Part shown: positions 25,046 to 34,436 of the stretch, piece by piece | Layout: each line of letters begins with the position of its first letter | Position numbering within the stretch: position 1 is the stretch's first letter | NCBI GenBank assembly: GCA_017448455.1 | Contig: JAFSLL010000133.1 | Span: 42,786 to 106,785 of the forward strand | DNA length: 64,000 nucleotides | Direction: 5' to 3' | Source: Oscillospiraceae bacterium | Lineage (GTDB): Bacteria > Bacillota > Clostridia > Oscillospirales > Oscillospiraceae | Translations under genes and position numbers: made by a program | Notes under the pieces: generated by a model | Seen by the model: only the letters and a program-made list of their open reading frames with translations | The model's database searches: none | Told to the model about the DNA's origin: nothing

Positions 25046-26134
25046 ATGGCAATCAGCGATCGAAAAAAGAAGATCCTTGCTGCTGTGGTGGATGAATACA
25101 TCCGTACGGCAGAGCCGGTAGGCAGCAAGCATATTGCGGAAAATGCCGGACTGGGATGTTCTTCCGCGACAATTCGCAATGAGCTTGCGGAGCTTGTATC
25201 GCTGGGCTATTTGGAACAGCCGCACACGTCTGCGGGGCGTGTGCCGACGCCGATGGGCTATCGGATGTATGTGAATGAGCTCATGACAAAGCAGAAGTAT
25301 TCGCTGGAGGAGACGGAAGAGATCAATCGCCGTCTCAATGCGAAGCTTCAGGAGTTGGATGATACCATCAGCAGCATCAGCCGTCTGGCGTCCCAGCTGA
25401 CGGATTATCCCGCACTGGCGCTGACTTCCGCTGCTGCCACCACAATCCGGCGCTTCGACCTGATCTATGTGGATGCGAACACTTTTATCATCGTGTTGAC
25501 ACTTTCCAACAACACCGCCAAGTCCAAACTGGTTCATCTGCCGGTCTCCGTGGATCAGAGCATGGTACAGCGCCTGAACAGTCTTTTCAATTCCGGCTTT
25601 ACCGGGATCGCGGAAGATCAGATCACACCGCTCCTGATCCATTCTACTGAGCGCGCGGCAGATGACAGCATGGGGCTGACTGCCGTGATTGCGGCGTTCG
25701 CGATTGAAACCCTTGCGGAAATAGGGGCGCCGGCAGCGTTCGTCTCCGGAGAGAACCGTCTTTTGAATCAGCCGGAATTTCGGGATCCCGACAAGGCGCA
25801 TCGCCTGATGAGCTATCTTTCGGGTGGCGGTTATATTCTTCCGCCTGCGGAAGAGGAGCTGGCAGGAGGGGAAGTCCGTGTTCTGATCGGGCCGGAGAAT
25901 ATCGCGGAAGAACTGAAGGACTCCAGCGTGGTGATTGCCACTTATGACGCGGGCGATCATACAAAAGGCCTGATTGGTATTGTCGGCCCTACCCGGATGG
26001 ATTATTCAGCCGTAGCGGCAAAGCTTCGCTTTCTGGCAGCAGGACTGTCAAGAAGACTTGGCAGCGGCGAAGCTCCGCCGGAGGGCATGCATAACAAGCT
26101 GATCTTAAAGAAGAATGAGGATAAAGAAGAATGA
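25046..26134 (+). CDS. hrcA: Heat-inducible transcription repressor HrcA
   Basis: 362 residues from the ATG at 25046, chosen because GGGGTGAG precedes it and because residues before it would be encoded by the promoter/CIRCE region. The N-terminal winged helix (AEPVGSKHIAENAGLGCSSA followed by TIRNELAEL) and SAGRVPTPMGYRMYV are HrcA hallmarks. HrcA represses the chaperone operon at CIRCE and needs GroEL for folding. It is first in hrcA-grpE-dnaK-dnaJ, its stop overlaps the grpE ATG (ATGA), and it should autoregulate. Confidence 0.96.
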   Translation: MAISDRKKKILAAVVDEYIRTAEPVGSKHIAENAGLGCSSATIRNELAELVSLGYLEQPHTSAGRVPTPMGYRMYVNELMTKQKYSLEETEEINRRLNAKLQELDDTISSISRLASQLTDYPALALTSAAATTIRRFDLIYVDANTFIIVLTLSNNTAKSKLVHLPVSVDQSMVQRLNSLFNSGFTGIAEDQITPLLIHSTERAADDSMGLTAVIAAFAIETLAEIGAPAAFVSGENRLLNQPEFRDPDKAHRLMSYLSGGGYILPPAEEELAGGEVRVLIGPENIAEELKDSSVVIATYDAGDHTKGLIGIVGPTRMDYSAVAAKLRFLAAGLSRRLGSGEAPPEGMHNKLILKKNEDKEE

Positions 26135-26763
26135 GCGAAGAGAAAGAAGATCTCCGTCAGGAACCGGAAACAGCAACGGAAGAAAAAAAGGCTGTAAGCG
26201 AAGAGAACGTCACGGCAGAGACCCGGACGGAATCCGAAAAGGAAAAAGCTTCCGGTTCGGAACCCGAGAAGGAAGAAAAGAAAAAGGAAGAGAAGCGCAG
26301 GGGCAAGAAACTTTCCAAGGAGGAAGAGAAAATCGCTGCGCTGGAGACCGAACAGGCTGCCATGCAGGATCGATATCTTCGGATCTGTGCGGAATATGAT
26401 AACTTCCGCCGTCGGAGCCAGAAGGAAAAGGATGCGCTCTACGGAGATATCCGGGCGGATGTGGTTACCAAATTCCTGCCCGTCTATGACAATCTCGAAC
26501 GCGCTCTGAAGCAGGGAACGGAAGATGAAGCCTACCGCAAGGGTGTTGAGATGATCATGACGCAGTTCTGCACAACGCTGGAAAAGCTCGGTGTGGAAGA
26601 AGTCCCGAGTCTGGGACAGAAGTTTGACCCGGCTCTGCATAATGCGGTCATGCATGTGGATGACGAGGAAAAGGGCGAGAATGAAATCGTCGAGGTTTTC
26701 CAGAAGGGCTTCAGGCTGAATGATAAAGTCATCCGCTTCGCCATGGTGAAAGTGGCAAATTAA
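26131..26763 (+). CDS. grpE: Nucleotide exchange factor GrpE
   Basis: 210 residues. A charged Glu/Lys-rich N-terminal tail (1-65) and coiled-coil precede the GrpE core with DRYLRICAEYDNFRRRSQKE, a K-x-LPVYDNLERAL segment and a C-terminal beta domain (VPSLGQKFDPALHNAV). GrpE exchanges ADP for ATP on DnaK. The long acidic/basic tail is a little longer than in many homologues. Start overlaps the hrcA stop, so translation is coupled. Expression follows the CIRCE-controlled promoter. Confidence 0.96.
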   Translation: MSEEKEDLRQEPETATEEKKAVSEENVTAETRTESEKEKASGSEPEKEEKKKEEKRRGKKLSKEEEKIAALETEQAAMQDRYLRICAEYDNFRRRSQKEKDALYGDIRADVVTKFLPVYDNLERALKQGTEDEAYRKGVEMIMTQFCTTLEKLGVEEVPSLGQKFDPALHNAVMHVDDEEKGENEIVEVFQKGFRLNDKVIRFAMVKVAN

Positions 26764-26858
26764 GCACTCAAAACGGTATAAACGGCAGTTTGCCGATTAT
26801 ATAATACACATCTTATTTATCTGTAAAAACTTATCTGAACATACAGGAGGAACAAACA

Positions 26859-28700
26859 ATGGGCAAAATTATAGGAATTGATCTTGGAACCACCAACAGC
26901 TGTGTTGCCGTTCTCGAAGGCGGCGAACCGGTTGTCATCGCGAACGCGGAAGGCGCTCGTACCACCCCGTCGGTTGTGGCTTTTGCCAAAACCGGTGAGC
27001 GTATGGTCGGCCAGGTCGCAAAGCGCCAGGCCGTTACCAACCCGGACCGGACCATTTCTTCCATCAAACGTGAAATGGGCTCCAATTATAAGGTAACCAT
27101 CGACAACAAGGCATACACCCCACAGGAGATTTCTGCGATGATTCTGCAGAAGCTGAAGGCGGATGCGGAAGCTTACCTCGGTCAGACAGTTACCGAAGCT
27201 GTGATCACGGTTCCTGCGTACTTTACCGACGCGCAGCGCCAGGCGACCAAGGATGCGGGCAAGATTGCCGGCCTCGATGTCAAACGTATTATCAACGAGC
27301 CGACCGCTGCCGCGCTTGCATACGGTGTGGATAAGGAACAGGAACAGCGTATCATGGTTTATGACCTTGGCGGCGGCACCTTTGACGTCTCCGTTCTGGA
27401 GATCGGCGACGGCGTGATCGATGTTCTGGCGACCGCCGGCAACAACCGCCTCGGTGGTGATGACTTTGACGCTTGTGTGACCAAGTACCTGGTTGAGGAA
27501 TTCAAGAAGGCTGAAGGCATTGACCTCTCCACTGACAAGGTCGCCATGCAGCGCCTGCGTGAAGCTGCCGAGAAGGCGAAGATTGAGCTCTCCGGTGTTA
27601 CCACTTCGAATGTGAACCTGCCGTATATTACGGCGGATGCCACAGGGCCAAAGCATCTGGATGTCACCTTGAGCCGTGCCAAGTTCAACGAGCTGACCCA
27701 TCATCTGGTTGAGAAGACTGCCGGACCTGTGAAGCAGGCCCTTTCCGACTCCGGCCTGCAGCCCAGCGATATCAGCAAGGTTCTGCTCGTCGGCGGTTCC
27801 AGCCGCATCCCCGCGGTACAGGAGATGGTCAAGTCTCTGGTTGGCAAGGACGGCTTCAAGGGCATCAATCCCGACGAATGCGTCGCCATCGGTGCTGCCA
27901 TTCAGGGCGGTGTACTCTCCGGCGATAAGGAAGGCATTGTTCTCGTTGATGTTACCCCGCTGTCTCTGGGCATTGAGACCCTTGGCGGTGTCTGCACCAG
28001 ACTGATTGAGCGCAACACCTCCATCCCGACCCGCAAGAGCCAGGTGTTCTCTACTGCGGCGGACAACCAGACTTCTGTCGAAGTCAATGTCCTGCAGGGC
28101 GAGCGTGAAATGGCTGCTTACAATAAGAGCCTCGGCCGCTTCCATCTGGACGGCATTGCCCCAGCCCGCCGCGGTGTTCCGCAGATCGAGGTCACCTTTG
28201 ACATCGATGCCAACGGCATCGTAAATGTCTCTGCGAAGGACCTTGGCACCGGCAAGGAGCAGCACATCACCATTACTGCCTCCTCCAACATGTCCAAGGA
28301 AGACATTGACAAGGCGGTCAAGGAGGCCGAACAGTTTGCAGCCGAGGACGCCAAGCGCAAGGAAGAGGTTGAAATCCGCAACCAGGGCGATCAGATGGTC
28401 TATCAGACGGAGAAGACCATCGCCGATCTCGGCGACAAGCTCGGCGCGGGTGAAAAGGCTGAGGTGGAGAGCAAGCTGAACGCGCTGAAGCAGGCTTTGA
28501 CCGGTACTGACAGCGCGGCCATCAAGAGCGCGACTGAAGAGCTGACCCAGGCCTTCTACAAACTGTCCGAGAAGCTGTATCAGCAGCAGGGCGGTGCACA
28601 GGGCGCAGGCTTTGATCCGAATCAGGCCGGCGGCAGCGCCCCCAACGGTCAGGACTATTACGACGCTGACTACACCGTCGTAGACGACGATCAGCAGTAA
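26859..28700 (+). CDS. dnaK: Molecular chaperone DnaK (Hsp70)
   Basis: 613 residues, the usual length for clostridial Dna[18 protein letters not shown], the phosphate loops [15 protein letters not shown] and [11 protein letters not shown], the linker-proximal [13 protein letters not shown] and a C-terminal lid are all present; the extreme C-terminus is Gly-rich and ends VVDDDQQ. AGGAGG lies 8 bases ahead. The 95-base gap after grpE holds a small CGGCA/TGCCG hairpin. Strong bias to C-ending codons fits high expression. It works with DnaJ and GrpE in protein folding and heat-shock recovery. Confidence 0.98.
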   Translation: MGKIIGIDLGTTNSCVAVLEGGEPVVIANAEGARTTPSVVAFAKTGERMVGQVAKRQAVTNPDRTISSIKREMGSNYKVTIDNKAYTPQEISAMILQKLKADAEAYLGQTVTEAVITVPAYFTDAQRQATKDAGKIAGLDVKRIINEPTAAALAYGVDKEQEQRIMVYDLGGGTFDVSVLEIGDGVIDVLATAGNNRLGGDDFDACVTKYLVEEFKKAEGIDLSTDKVAMQRLREAAEKAKIELSGVTTSNVNLPYITADATGPKHLDVTLSRAKFNELTHHLVEKTAGPVKQALSDSGLQPSDISKVLLVGGSSRIPAVQEMVKSLVGKDGFKGINPDECVAIGAAIQGGVLSGDKEGIVLVDVTPLSLGIETLGGVCTRLIERNTSIPTRKSQVFSTAADNQTSVEVNVLQGEREMAAYNKSLGRFHLDGIAPARRGVPQIEVTFDIDANGIVNVSAKDLGTGKEQHITITASSNMSKEDIDKAVKEAEQFAAEDAKRKEEVEIRNQGDQMVYQTEKTIADLGDKLGAGEKAEVESKLNALKQALTGTDSAAIKSATEELTQAFYKLSEKLYQQQGGAQGAGFDPNQAGGSAPNGQDYYDADYTVVDDDQQ

Positions 28701-28710
28701 ATTCTTCGGA

Positions 28711-28787
28711 GGATCTCTCAGATCCCTGATGGAAAGAGAATCCGTTACAATGAGGCGGGGATCTTCCTCGCCTCGTTGGTGCGTAAC
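28711..28787 (+). other. Structured leader between dnaK and dnaJ
   Basis: The 115-base gap contains GGATCT-CTC-AGATCC (28711-28725), then GAGGCG/CGCCTC (28752-28774) nested inside GTTAC/GTAAC (28744-28787). There is no U-tract, so it is probably an mRNA-stability or processing element rather than a terminator. Confidence 0.45.
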
Positions 28788-28815
28788 CAGCGTGACGGAA
28801 TGAACGGAGTAACGC

Positions 28816-29949
28816 ATGGCAGAAAAAAGAGATTATTATGAGGTGCTGGGCGTCAAAAAGGACGCTACGGCCGAAGAAATAAAAAAAGCATACCGCAAGG
28901 TCACCAAGGAGAACCACCCAGACCTTCATCCCGGCGATAAAGCCGCGGAGGAGCGTTTCAAGGAAGCCAACGAGGCCTATGAAGTTCTCTCTGATGAGGA
29001 AAAGCGCAGGAAATATGACCAGTTTGGCCATGCGGCGTTTGATCCGAACGCAGGCTACGGAGGCTTCGGCGGCGGTTTTGGCGGAGGCTTCGGCGACTTC
29101 AGCGACATTTTCAGCAGCTTCGGAGATATCTTCGGCTTCGGCGGACAGACACGCAGCAATCCCAACGCTCCGCGTCGCGGCGAGAATGTGCGCACCCAGC
29201 TGAATATCAGCTTCGAAGAAGCGGCTTTCGGCTGTGAAAAGGAATTGAACATCCCGCGGATCGAGCCCTGCTCTGACTGCAATGGCACCGGCTGCGCACC
29301 CGGCACGACACCGGAGATCTGCCCGGACTGCAATGGTACCGGCACAGTTCGGATCACACAGCGCACACCGTTCGGCATGGCGCAGACACAGAGCGCCTGC
29401 TCCAAATGCCGTGGTACAGGAAAGATTATTCATCAGCCCTGTAAGACCTGTCGAGGCATGGGCAGCGTTCGCCGAGCGAAGAAGATGACAGTAAAGGTGC
29501 CCGCCGGCATCGATGACGGTCAGACCATTTCCCGTCAGGGCTACGGCAATGCCGGCGCCAACGGCGGTCCTGCCGGCGATCTCCTGATCAGTGTGATTGT
29601 ACGCCCGCATGCGATTTTTGAACGTGACGGCACATCCGTTCTGATGGAACAGGACATCAGCTACGCGCAGGCAGCACTCGGCGCTGAGGTAGAAGTACCG
29701 ACCCTGGACGGCAAGGTCAAGCTGACGATTCCGGAAGGAACGCAGCCCGGTGCGGTCTTCCGGCTGCGCGGAAAAGGAATTCCGTACCTCCGCGGTTCCG
29801 GACGCGGCGATCAGTTTGTCTCGGTCAATGTGGTTGTGCCGAAGAACCTGAACGCCAGCCAGAAGGAGGCACTGCGCCAATTCGCTGCGGCGATGGGGGA
29901 ACACGACGTCGGAAAATCCGGCGGCATCTTCGGGAAAAAGAAAAAATAA
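28816..29949 (+). CDS. dnaJ: Chaperone DnaJ (Hsp40)
   Basis: 377 residues. J domain with HPD (ENHPDLHPG) at about 33-40, a Gly/Phe-rich region (about 75-115), four CxxCxGxG zinc motifs (CSDCNGTG, CPDCNGTG, CSKCRGTG, CKTCRGMG) and the C-terminal substrate-binding domains. The fourth motif ends GMG, a common variant. DnaJ delivers substrates to DnaK and stimulates its ATPase. No classical AGGAGG; AACGGAGTAACG precedes the ATG. The operon ends in the bidirectional terminator downstream. Confidence 0.96.
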   Translation: MAEKRDYYEVLGVKKDATAEEIKKAYRKVTKENHPDLHPGDKAAEERFKEANEAYEVLSDEEKRRKYDQFGHAAFDPNAGYGGFGGGFGGGFGDFSDIFSSFGDIFGFGGQTRSNPNAPRRGENVRTQLNISFEEAAFGCEKELNIPRIEPCSDCNGTGCAPGTTPEICPDCNGTGTVRITQRTPFGMAQTQSACSKCRGTGKIIHQPCKTCRGMGSVRRAKKMTVKVPAGIDDGQTISRQGYGNAGANGGPAGDLLISVIVRPHAIFERDGTSVLMEQDISYAQAALGAEVEVPTLDGKVKLTIPEGTQPGAVFRLRGKGIPYLRGSGRGDQFVSVNVVVPKNLNASQKEALRQFAAAMGEHDVGKSGGIFGKKKK

Positions 29950-29954
29950 GCATG

Positions 29955-29988
29955 AAAAATCCCACCGGTTACAGCCGGTGGGATTTTT
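29955..29988. terminator. Bidirectional intrinsic terminator
   Basis: AAAAATCCCACCGG pairs with CCGGTGGGATTTTT around a six-base loop; U-tracts on both strands serve the convergent dnaJ and GtrA genes. Confidence 0.92.
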
Positions 29989-30005
29989 CATATTGCCTGG
30001 AGAAA

Positions 30006-30449
30006 TCAGGCGTCTGTGTTCTTTTTCCGGAAGACAAGCAGTTTGGAAAAAACGTAGTTGCCGATGACGACCAGAATGCCGGAGATGACCGTCGCGACAT
30101 ACAGGTTGATGCCGAGGACATTTCCCAGCAGCTGCATGACAAGGATATCCATGATCCAGGTCGCGATGCGTGAGGCGACAAAGCCGGAGGCTTCTTTCAG
30201 AATATCGGGATTTTTGCTCTGAAAGACCCAGTGCCGGTTCATCGGATAGGCGAATGCTACACCGGCAATCCAGTTAACACAGCTGAGGATCAGGTTCTGA
30301 AGATGCGTCGGGTGTGCGGTACCAGCGTAGAAGAGGAAGTTCCATAGGAATTTCGCACCCCAGGCGACAACTGTGGTGAGTACGCCGACGATTAGATAGA
30401 CCAGAATCTCGCGGTATTTGATGCACAGTTCCTTGATTTTTTCGATCAT
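30006..30449 (-). CDS. GtrA-family membrane protein
   Basis: 147 residues with four hydrophobic segments. YLIVGVLTTVVAWGAKFLWN and NWIAGVAFAYPMNRHWVF match the GtrA/DPMS3 family, whose members accompany GtrB-type glycosyltransferases and help flip or stabilise polyprenyl-phosphate sugars. Its ATG overlaps the stop of the glycosyltransferase gene upstream (ATGA), so the two are translated together. It is last in the minus-strand run that starts near 37089. Confidence 0.88.
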   Translation of the reverse strand: MIEKIKELCIKYREILVYLIVGVLTTVVAWGAKFLWNFLFYAGTAHPTHLQNLILSCVNWIAGVAFAYPMNRHWVFQSKNPDILKEASGFVASRIATWIMDILVMQLLGNVLGINLYVATVISGILVVIGNYVFSKLLVFRKKNTDA

Positions 30450-31369
30450 GACTGACCTCCGGCGCGGAATTCCGAAATAATGTAGCGGGGTCGGCCCTTC
30501 AGTTCTTCATAAATTCGCGCGACATAATAACCGATGATTCCAAGACTGAGCATGATGATACTGCCGATAAAACTCATCAGAATGATGACAGTGGTGAAGC
30601 CGCCGAGAGCCTGCCCGGTGATTTTCTGAATCAGCGTTACCAAGGAAAAGATCAGGGAAAAGACAAAAGTGATGATTCCAAGAACCGTGACGATTTGCAG
30701 CGGTGCGGAAGAAAAGGAACCGATGTTGTTGATCGCGTAGCGGACCAATGAGCGTGTTGACCATTTGCTCTCACCGGCAACACGTTCTCTCACATCATAA
30801 TGCACTTCCGCTCGGCGAAATCCGACCCAGAAGGAGAGCGCCCGGAAGAAAACATTTCGTTCGGGCATAGCGTTGAGTGTGTCGACAACCTTCCGGTCGA
30901 GGAGCTTGAAGTCCGAAGAGGCGGCCATATCCATGCCGGTGGCTCTGCTGATCAGTCCGTAGAAAGAACCGGCGGCAAAGCGGTGGAAGCCGCTCTCCTC
31001 GCCGCGGTCCTCTTTGATGCCCTCTACCACTTCATAGCCGTCTTCCCAGAGTCGGTACATCTCAATGATTTTCTCAGGCGGGTGCTGCAGATCACAGTCG
31101 ATCACCACACAGCAGTCGCCGCTCGCTTTTTCCAGTCCGGCAAACATCGCAGCCTCTTTGCCAAAATTTCGGCTGAAGCGTATTCCGCAGACACGTGCAT
31201 CCCTGTCTCTCGCACAGCAGATCTCTTCCCAGGTCCGATCGCGGCTGCCATCGTCGATGAACAGCAGCTCGAACGGGATTTCGGCTTCGTCCAGAACTTT
31301 TGTCAGTGTTTCAGCCGTGATGGGGATCATCGTTTCTTCGTTGTAGGCGGGAATAATAACAGATAGCAT
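30446..31369 (-). CDS. Family 2 glycosyltransferase, polyprenyl-phosphate sugar synthase type (GtrB/DPMS-like)
   Basis: 307 residues. GT-A fold with VIIPAYNEE at the start, FIDDGSRDRTWE, DCDLQHPPE as the metal-binding DxD-like motif and FKLLDRKVV; two C-terminal transmembrane helices (about 230-290). Such enzymes move glucose or another sugar onto undecaprenyl phosphate at the inner face of the membrane. The product would be used by the membrane glycosyltransferase encoded just upstream (31391) after flipping, with GtrA helping. AGGAG is 7 bases before the ATG. Confidence 0.9.
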   Translation of the reverse strand: MLSVIIPAYNEETMIPITAETLTKVLDEAEIPFELLFIDDGSRDRTWEEICCARDRDARVCGIRFSRNFGKEAAMFAGLEKASGDCCVVIDCDLQHPPEKIIEMYRLWEDGYEVVEGIKEDRGEESGFHRFAAGSFYGLISRATGMDMAASSDFKLLDRKVVDTLNAMPERNVFFRALSFWVGFRRAEVHYDVRERVAGESKWSTRSLVRYAINNIGSFSSAPLQIVTVLGIITFVFSLIFSLVTLIQKITGQALGGFTTVIILMSFIGSIIMLSLGIIGYYVARIYEELKGRPRYIISEFRAGGQS

Positions 31370-31390
31370 GAGTTTCTCCTGTTTGGATAA

Positions 31391-32977
31391 TTATCTGCTG
31401 AGCAGCCATGTGCTGCTCAGACCGTAGTCGTATGCAGGCTCCGCGTCGGTATAGTCCGCTTCATCAAGCAGTCTGGCAATCATTTCCTGTGCGTCGAAAC
31501 CGCTTCCCCAGAAGCCGCTGACATCCACATAGACCATGATTTCTTCACTGTCTCTCTCCCGAAGATATTCGGCCAGCGCGGGAGAGGCAGGATCTTCGGT
31601 TACAAATACGTCATCAAATGCAAGCAACTGGATCAGATCCTGCGTCACTGGGGCATAGTATCCGGTAAAGTAGACACAGGGGGCGTCCGCATGTTCGGCA
31701 ACAATGGTATTATAATCACGGTGCTCGTCATAGATGTACTCCGGTACATCGCGCAGAGCGATGCCAAAAGCAAGGGCAAGCACAGCAAGGCTGAACCACG
31801 GCAGAGACTGTTTTGAAATGTTCTTTACCAGCAGAAAGAGGCAGAGTCCGGCAGCCAGCGTAAAGACGGGCATTACGTTATAGATATAGCGCCCCTCTAC
31901 GACAGGCGCGATGACTGCGGCGACAAAAACAGTGAGGATGGCGGGGAGAATCAGAAAAATGCAGCGTCCGCTGCCCTGAAAGAACGTTCGGAACTCCCGC
32001 TTTTTGAAGAATTGTGCCGGAACGGCAGCCAGCATTGCCAGCGCTCCGACCAGACAGGCAGCCGGAATACCGCGGCGGATCTGACCGAAATAGTAGCGAA
32101 GCCGTGCCGGCCAGGCTCCGAGGTTTTCCAGATTCTCCATGGCGTTGGTGCCGGAAACAAGCCGGTCCGCCGTAAGCTGTGTAATCGCCGCGGGAAAACA
32201 GACCAGCATCAGCCCTACACCTGCAAAAGCGCAGAGAGCAAAACGCAGGCTGCTCTTCCATTCTTTCCGGGCAAAGCCCCGCAGTACAATAAAAGCACAG
32301 AGAAAGAAAGCATAAAATACAAAGTAGTACTGCGTAAGAAGACCCAGAAAAATGCAGACACCGATGGCAATCTCCCGCGTCAGCTTCGGTTCGCGCAGCT
32401 CTTTGGCTGCTAAAAGTGCCAGCAGAACGGTAAAGAAGGTGAGCAGCACGTACATGCGGATCATCAGCATGGTACTCAGCCCCACATGCGACATGCCATA
32501 GAGCAGCAGCACACTGACGGCGATCCAACGGTTTTCAAACAGTTCGACACAGAGAAGCCAGAGCAGAACAAGCGAAGACAGATAAATGATAAGATCCGGG
32601 ATCAGGCCGATCCATTTGCTGAACTGACCCGGCACCAGCGAAGAGACGAGATTGATGATCCAGTAGTGCAGTGGCGGATGGACATCTTTCACCTGATTGG
32701 TATAGACGGAGACAAGATCGAAACTGTCTTCCTGCCCGGTAACGGCAACATAATCGAAAAGGTCTTCCCTGGTCAGAAGCTGTTCGCCCATGGTGTCGTC
32801 AATGCGGCCGCCGAGGAAGGGCATCTCATGGCTGTTTGCAAGTCCGTATGTGTAGATCTCATCAATAAACATGCCGCTCTTCCACAGACAGAAGTGGAGA
32901 CTGACGGCCATTACGCAGAGCAGCGCCGCCAGGAGGGGAAGGAGCCGCCGCAGCTTATCGGTCACTGATGGATTCAT
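31391..32977 (-). CDS. Polytopic membrane glycosyltransferase (GT39/ArnT/PMT-like)
   Basis: About 528 residues from the ATG at 32977, which overlaps the end of the preceding gene by 23 bases; a longer in-frame start exists but would overlap more. An early SGMFIDEIYTYGLANS gives the acidic DE pair typical of GT-C glycosyltransferases in the first outer loop, with HPPLHYWIIN downstream and about 11-12 helices. It should transfer a sugar from a lipid carrier to an external acceptor. Together with GtrB and GtrA it forms a compact surface-glycosylation module. Acceptor unknown. Confidence 0.75.
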   Translation of the reverse strand: MNPSVTDKLRRLLPLLAALLCVMAVSLHFCLWKSGMFIDEIYTYGLANSHEMPFLGGRIDDTMGEQLLTREDLFDYVAVTGQEDSFDLVSVYTNQVKDVHPPLHYWIINLVSSLVPGQFSKWIGLIPDLIIYLSSLVLLWLLCVELFENRWIAVSVLLLYGMSHVGLSTMLMIRMYVLLTFFTVLLALLAAKELREPKLTREIAIGVCIFLGLLTQYYFVFYAFFLCAFIVLRGFARKEWKSSLRFALCAFAGVGLMLVCFPAAITQLTADRLVSGTNAMENLENLGAWPARLRYYFGQIRRGIPAACLVGALAMLAAVPAQFFKKREFRTFFQGSGRCIFLILPAILTVFVAAVIAPVVEGRYIYNVMPVFTLAAGLCLFLLVKNISKQSLPWFSLAVLALAFGIALRDVPEYIYDEHRDYNTIVAEHADAPCVYFTGYYAPVTQDLIQLLAFDDVFVTEDPASPALAEYLRERDSEEIMVYVDVSGFWGSGFDAQEMIARLLDEADYTDAEPAYDYGLSSTWLLSR

Positions 32978-33419
32978 CGACGACAGTGTCAAAATCCGCA
33001 AGGTCGGAATTCTGGTCCGGGGCAGATTCCGACTCTCCGCTGAACTGTGCTTTATACTGGGCAATAGTCTCTTCTTTCTGCGCGATCATCTCCTTAAGTT
33101 TCTCCGCCTGCTCGAAGAGAGGGACGAAAAAGCCTTCCGGATGCTCCCGGTTTTGCTCGTAGCAGAGCTTTCCAATCTCGGTAAACACACGCTGGAGCTC
33201 TGCATAGTCCCGGTTCAGGTCTACGGTCAGTTTGGTCGCGCTGCCGAAGGACTTGACGCGCTGTGTGCCCTTTTCATAGACTTCCAGTACACCGGTGGAA
33301 GCGGCGGCGTTCTGTACGCTGCGAATCGCTTCACTGACGGGCTCACTGGCAGCAAAATCTTTTGCTTTGCTGACCAGATTGCCAACGGTGCTGCTGAACA
33401 GATCTTTCATATCAGCCAT
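32955..33419 (-). CDS. Small coiled-coil protein of unknown function
   Basis: 154 residues, no signal or membrane helix. The N-terminal SSTVGNLVSKAKDFA and the central LNRDYAELQRVFTEIGKLCY plus EKLKEMIAQKEETIAQYKAQ predict helices and coiled coil; the tail is acidic. The pattern recalls small phage-shock-like or zinc-ribbon-adjacent helical proteins of Firmicutes, but I cannot name a family. AGGAGG lies 8 bases ahead and the gene starts only 4 bases after lgt, overlapping the next gene at its end, so it belongs to the lgt transcript. Confidence 0.7.
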   Translation of the reverse strand: MADMKDLFSSTVGNLVSKAKDFAASEPVSEAIRSVQNAAASTGVLEVYEKGTQRVKSFGSATKLTVDLNRDYAELQRVFTEIGKLCYEQNREHPEGFFVPLFEQAEKLKEMIAQKEETIAQYKAQFSGESESAPDQNSDLADFDTVVDESISDR

Positions 33420-33422
33420 AGG

Positions 33423-34436
33423 TTATTCCTCCTGTTTTGATAACATTTCTTCCGATCCTTCAGTGTCAGAGTCGTCTGACTGCAAGTAATCGGAGCCCGG
33501 TTTTGGAGCAGCCTGCTCCGAAACAGTTTTATCTGAAATCTGTGTATCTGTGCATTCCGGATTTCCCGCTGCATCCGTATTGGCGGATGCGGAAAGCGAA
33601 GGCAGAACATCGTGCCGGTTCCGATTCCGCCAGAGCAGGAAGCCCGCGCCGAGCATGATCAGGACAGAAAGCAGCTGTGAGACGCGAATTCCGGTGCTGC
33701 CAAGGTAGAGGCTGTCGGTACGCAGACCTTCGATCCAAGCACGGCCGAGGCCGTACCAGAAAAAGTAGAGCAGAATGCACTGGCCGTTATAGCGGCGTTT
33801 GCCTCTCTTGTAGAAAAGAATCAGCAGAAGCAGCCCGACAAGATTCCAGAGACTCTCGTAAAGAAAAGTCGGATGGACATAGATGGTACTGCCCTCCGGG
33901 GTGGTGAGCCCCATCCGGCAGAAGATATCCGTTTCGGCGCCGAAAGCTTCCCGGTTGAAGAAGTTGCCCCAGCGGCCAAGCGCCTGACCGAAGAGAACAC
34001 CGAAGGAGATTACATCCAGCATGGCCGGAAAAGACAGCTTTTTTGCCCGGCAGAACAGATACGCTGTGACAGTTCCGACAATCAGACCGCCGTAGATGGC
34101 GAGCCCGCCCTCCCAGACGGCGATGATTTCCCGGGGATGATGTATGTAGTACTCGAGGTTAAAAACAACGAAATACAGACGTGCGCCGAGGATCGAGAGC
34201 GGAATCAGCCAGAGCGTCAGATCGTAAAAACTGTCGGTAGGAATTCCGAACTTCGGCGCGAGTCTGGCACAGAAGAGAATCGCAATCATAAAGCCCAGAG
34301 CGATCAGAATGCCGTAGAAATAGATCGGACGTCCAAAGACCGTGAAATAAGAAGGCGGATTGATCGTCCAGTCTCCCAGCAGCGGGAAGCTGATGGCAGA
34401 ATCACGCTGGATGGTGGCAAACAGGAATGTCAGCAT
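33423..34436 (-). CDS. lgt: Prolipoprotein diacylglyceryl transferase
   Basis: 337 residues; Lgt is usually about 260-290, the excess being an acidic C-terminal tail of about 60 residues (after NRNRHDVLP). The signature GQALGRWGNFFNREAFG, the IYFYGILIALGFM helix and EGGLAIYGGLIVG identify the enzyme, which attaches diacylglycerol to lipobox cysteines and so acts on the many lipoproteins in this window. It overlaps the M16 gene stop by seven bases, with GGAAGGA inside that gene as ribosome site. Confidence 0.93.
   Translation of the reverse strand: MLTFLFATIQRDSAISFPLLGDWTINPPSYFTVFGRPIYFYGILIALGFMIAILFCARLAPKFGIPTDSFYDLTLWLIPLSILGARLYFVVFNLEYYIHHPREIIAVWEGGLAIYGGLIVGTVTAYLFCRAKKLSFPAMLDVISFGVLFGQALGRWGNFFNREAFGAETDIFCRMGLTTPEGSTIYVHPTFLYESLWNLVGLLLLILFYKRGKRRYNGQCILLYFFWYGLGRAWIEGLRTDSLYLGSTGIRVSQLLSVLIMLGAGFLLWRNRNRHDVLPSLSASANTDAAGNPECTDTQISDKTVSEQAAPKPGSDYLQSDDSDTEGSEEMLSKQEE

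Noticed and set aside
26817-28817. 666-codon minus-strand open frame opposite dnaK
   Set aside because: Mirror of strong C-ending codon bias in dnaK; no ribosome site and no recognisable family.
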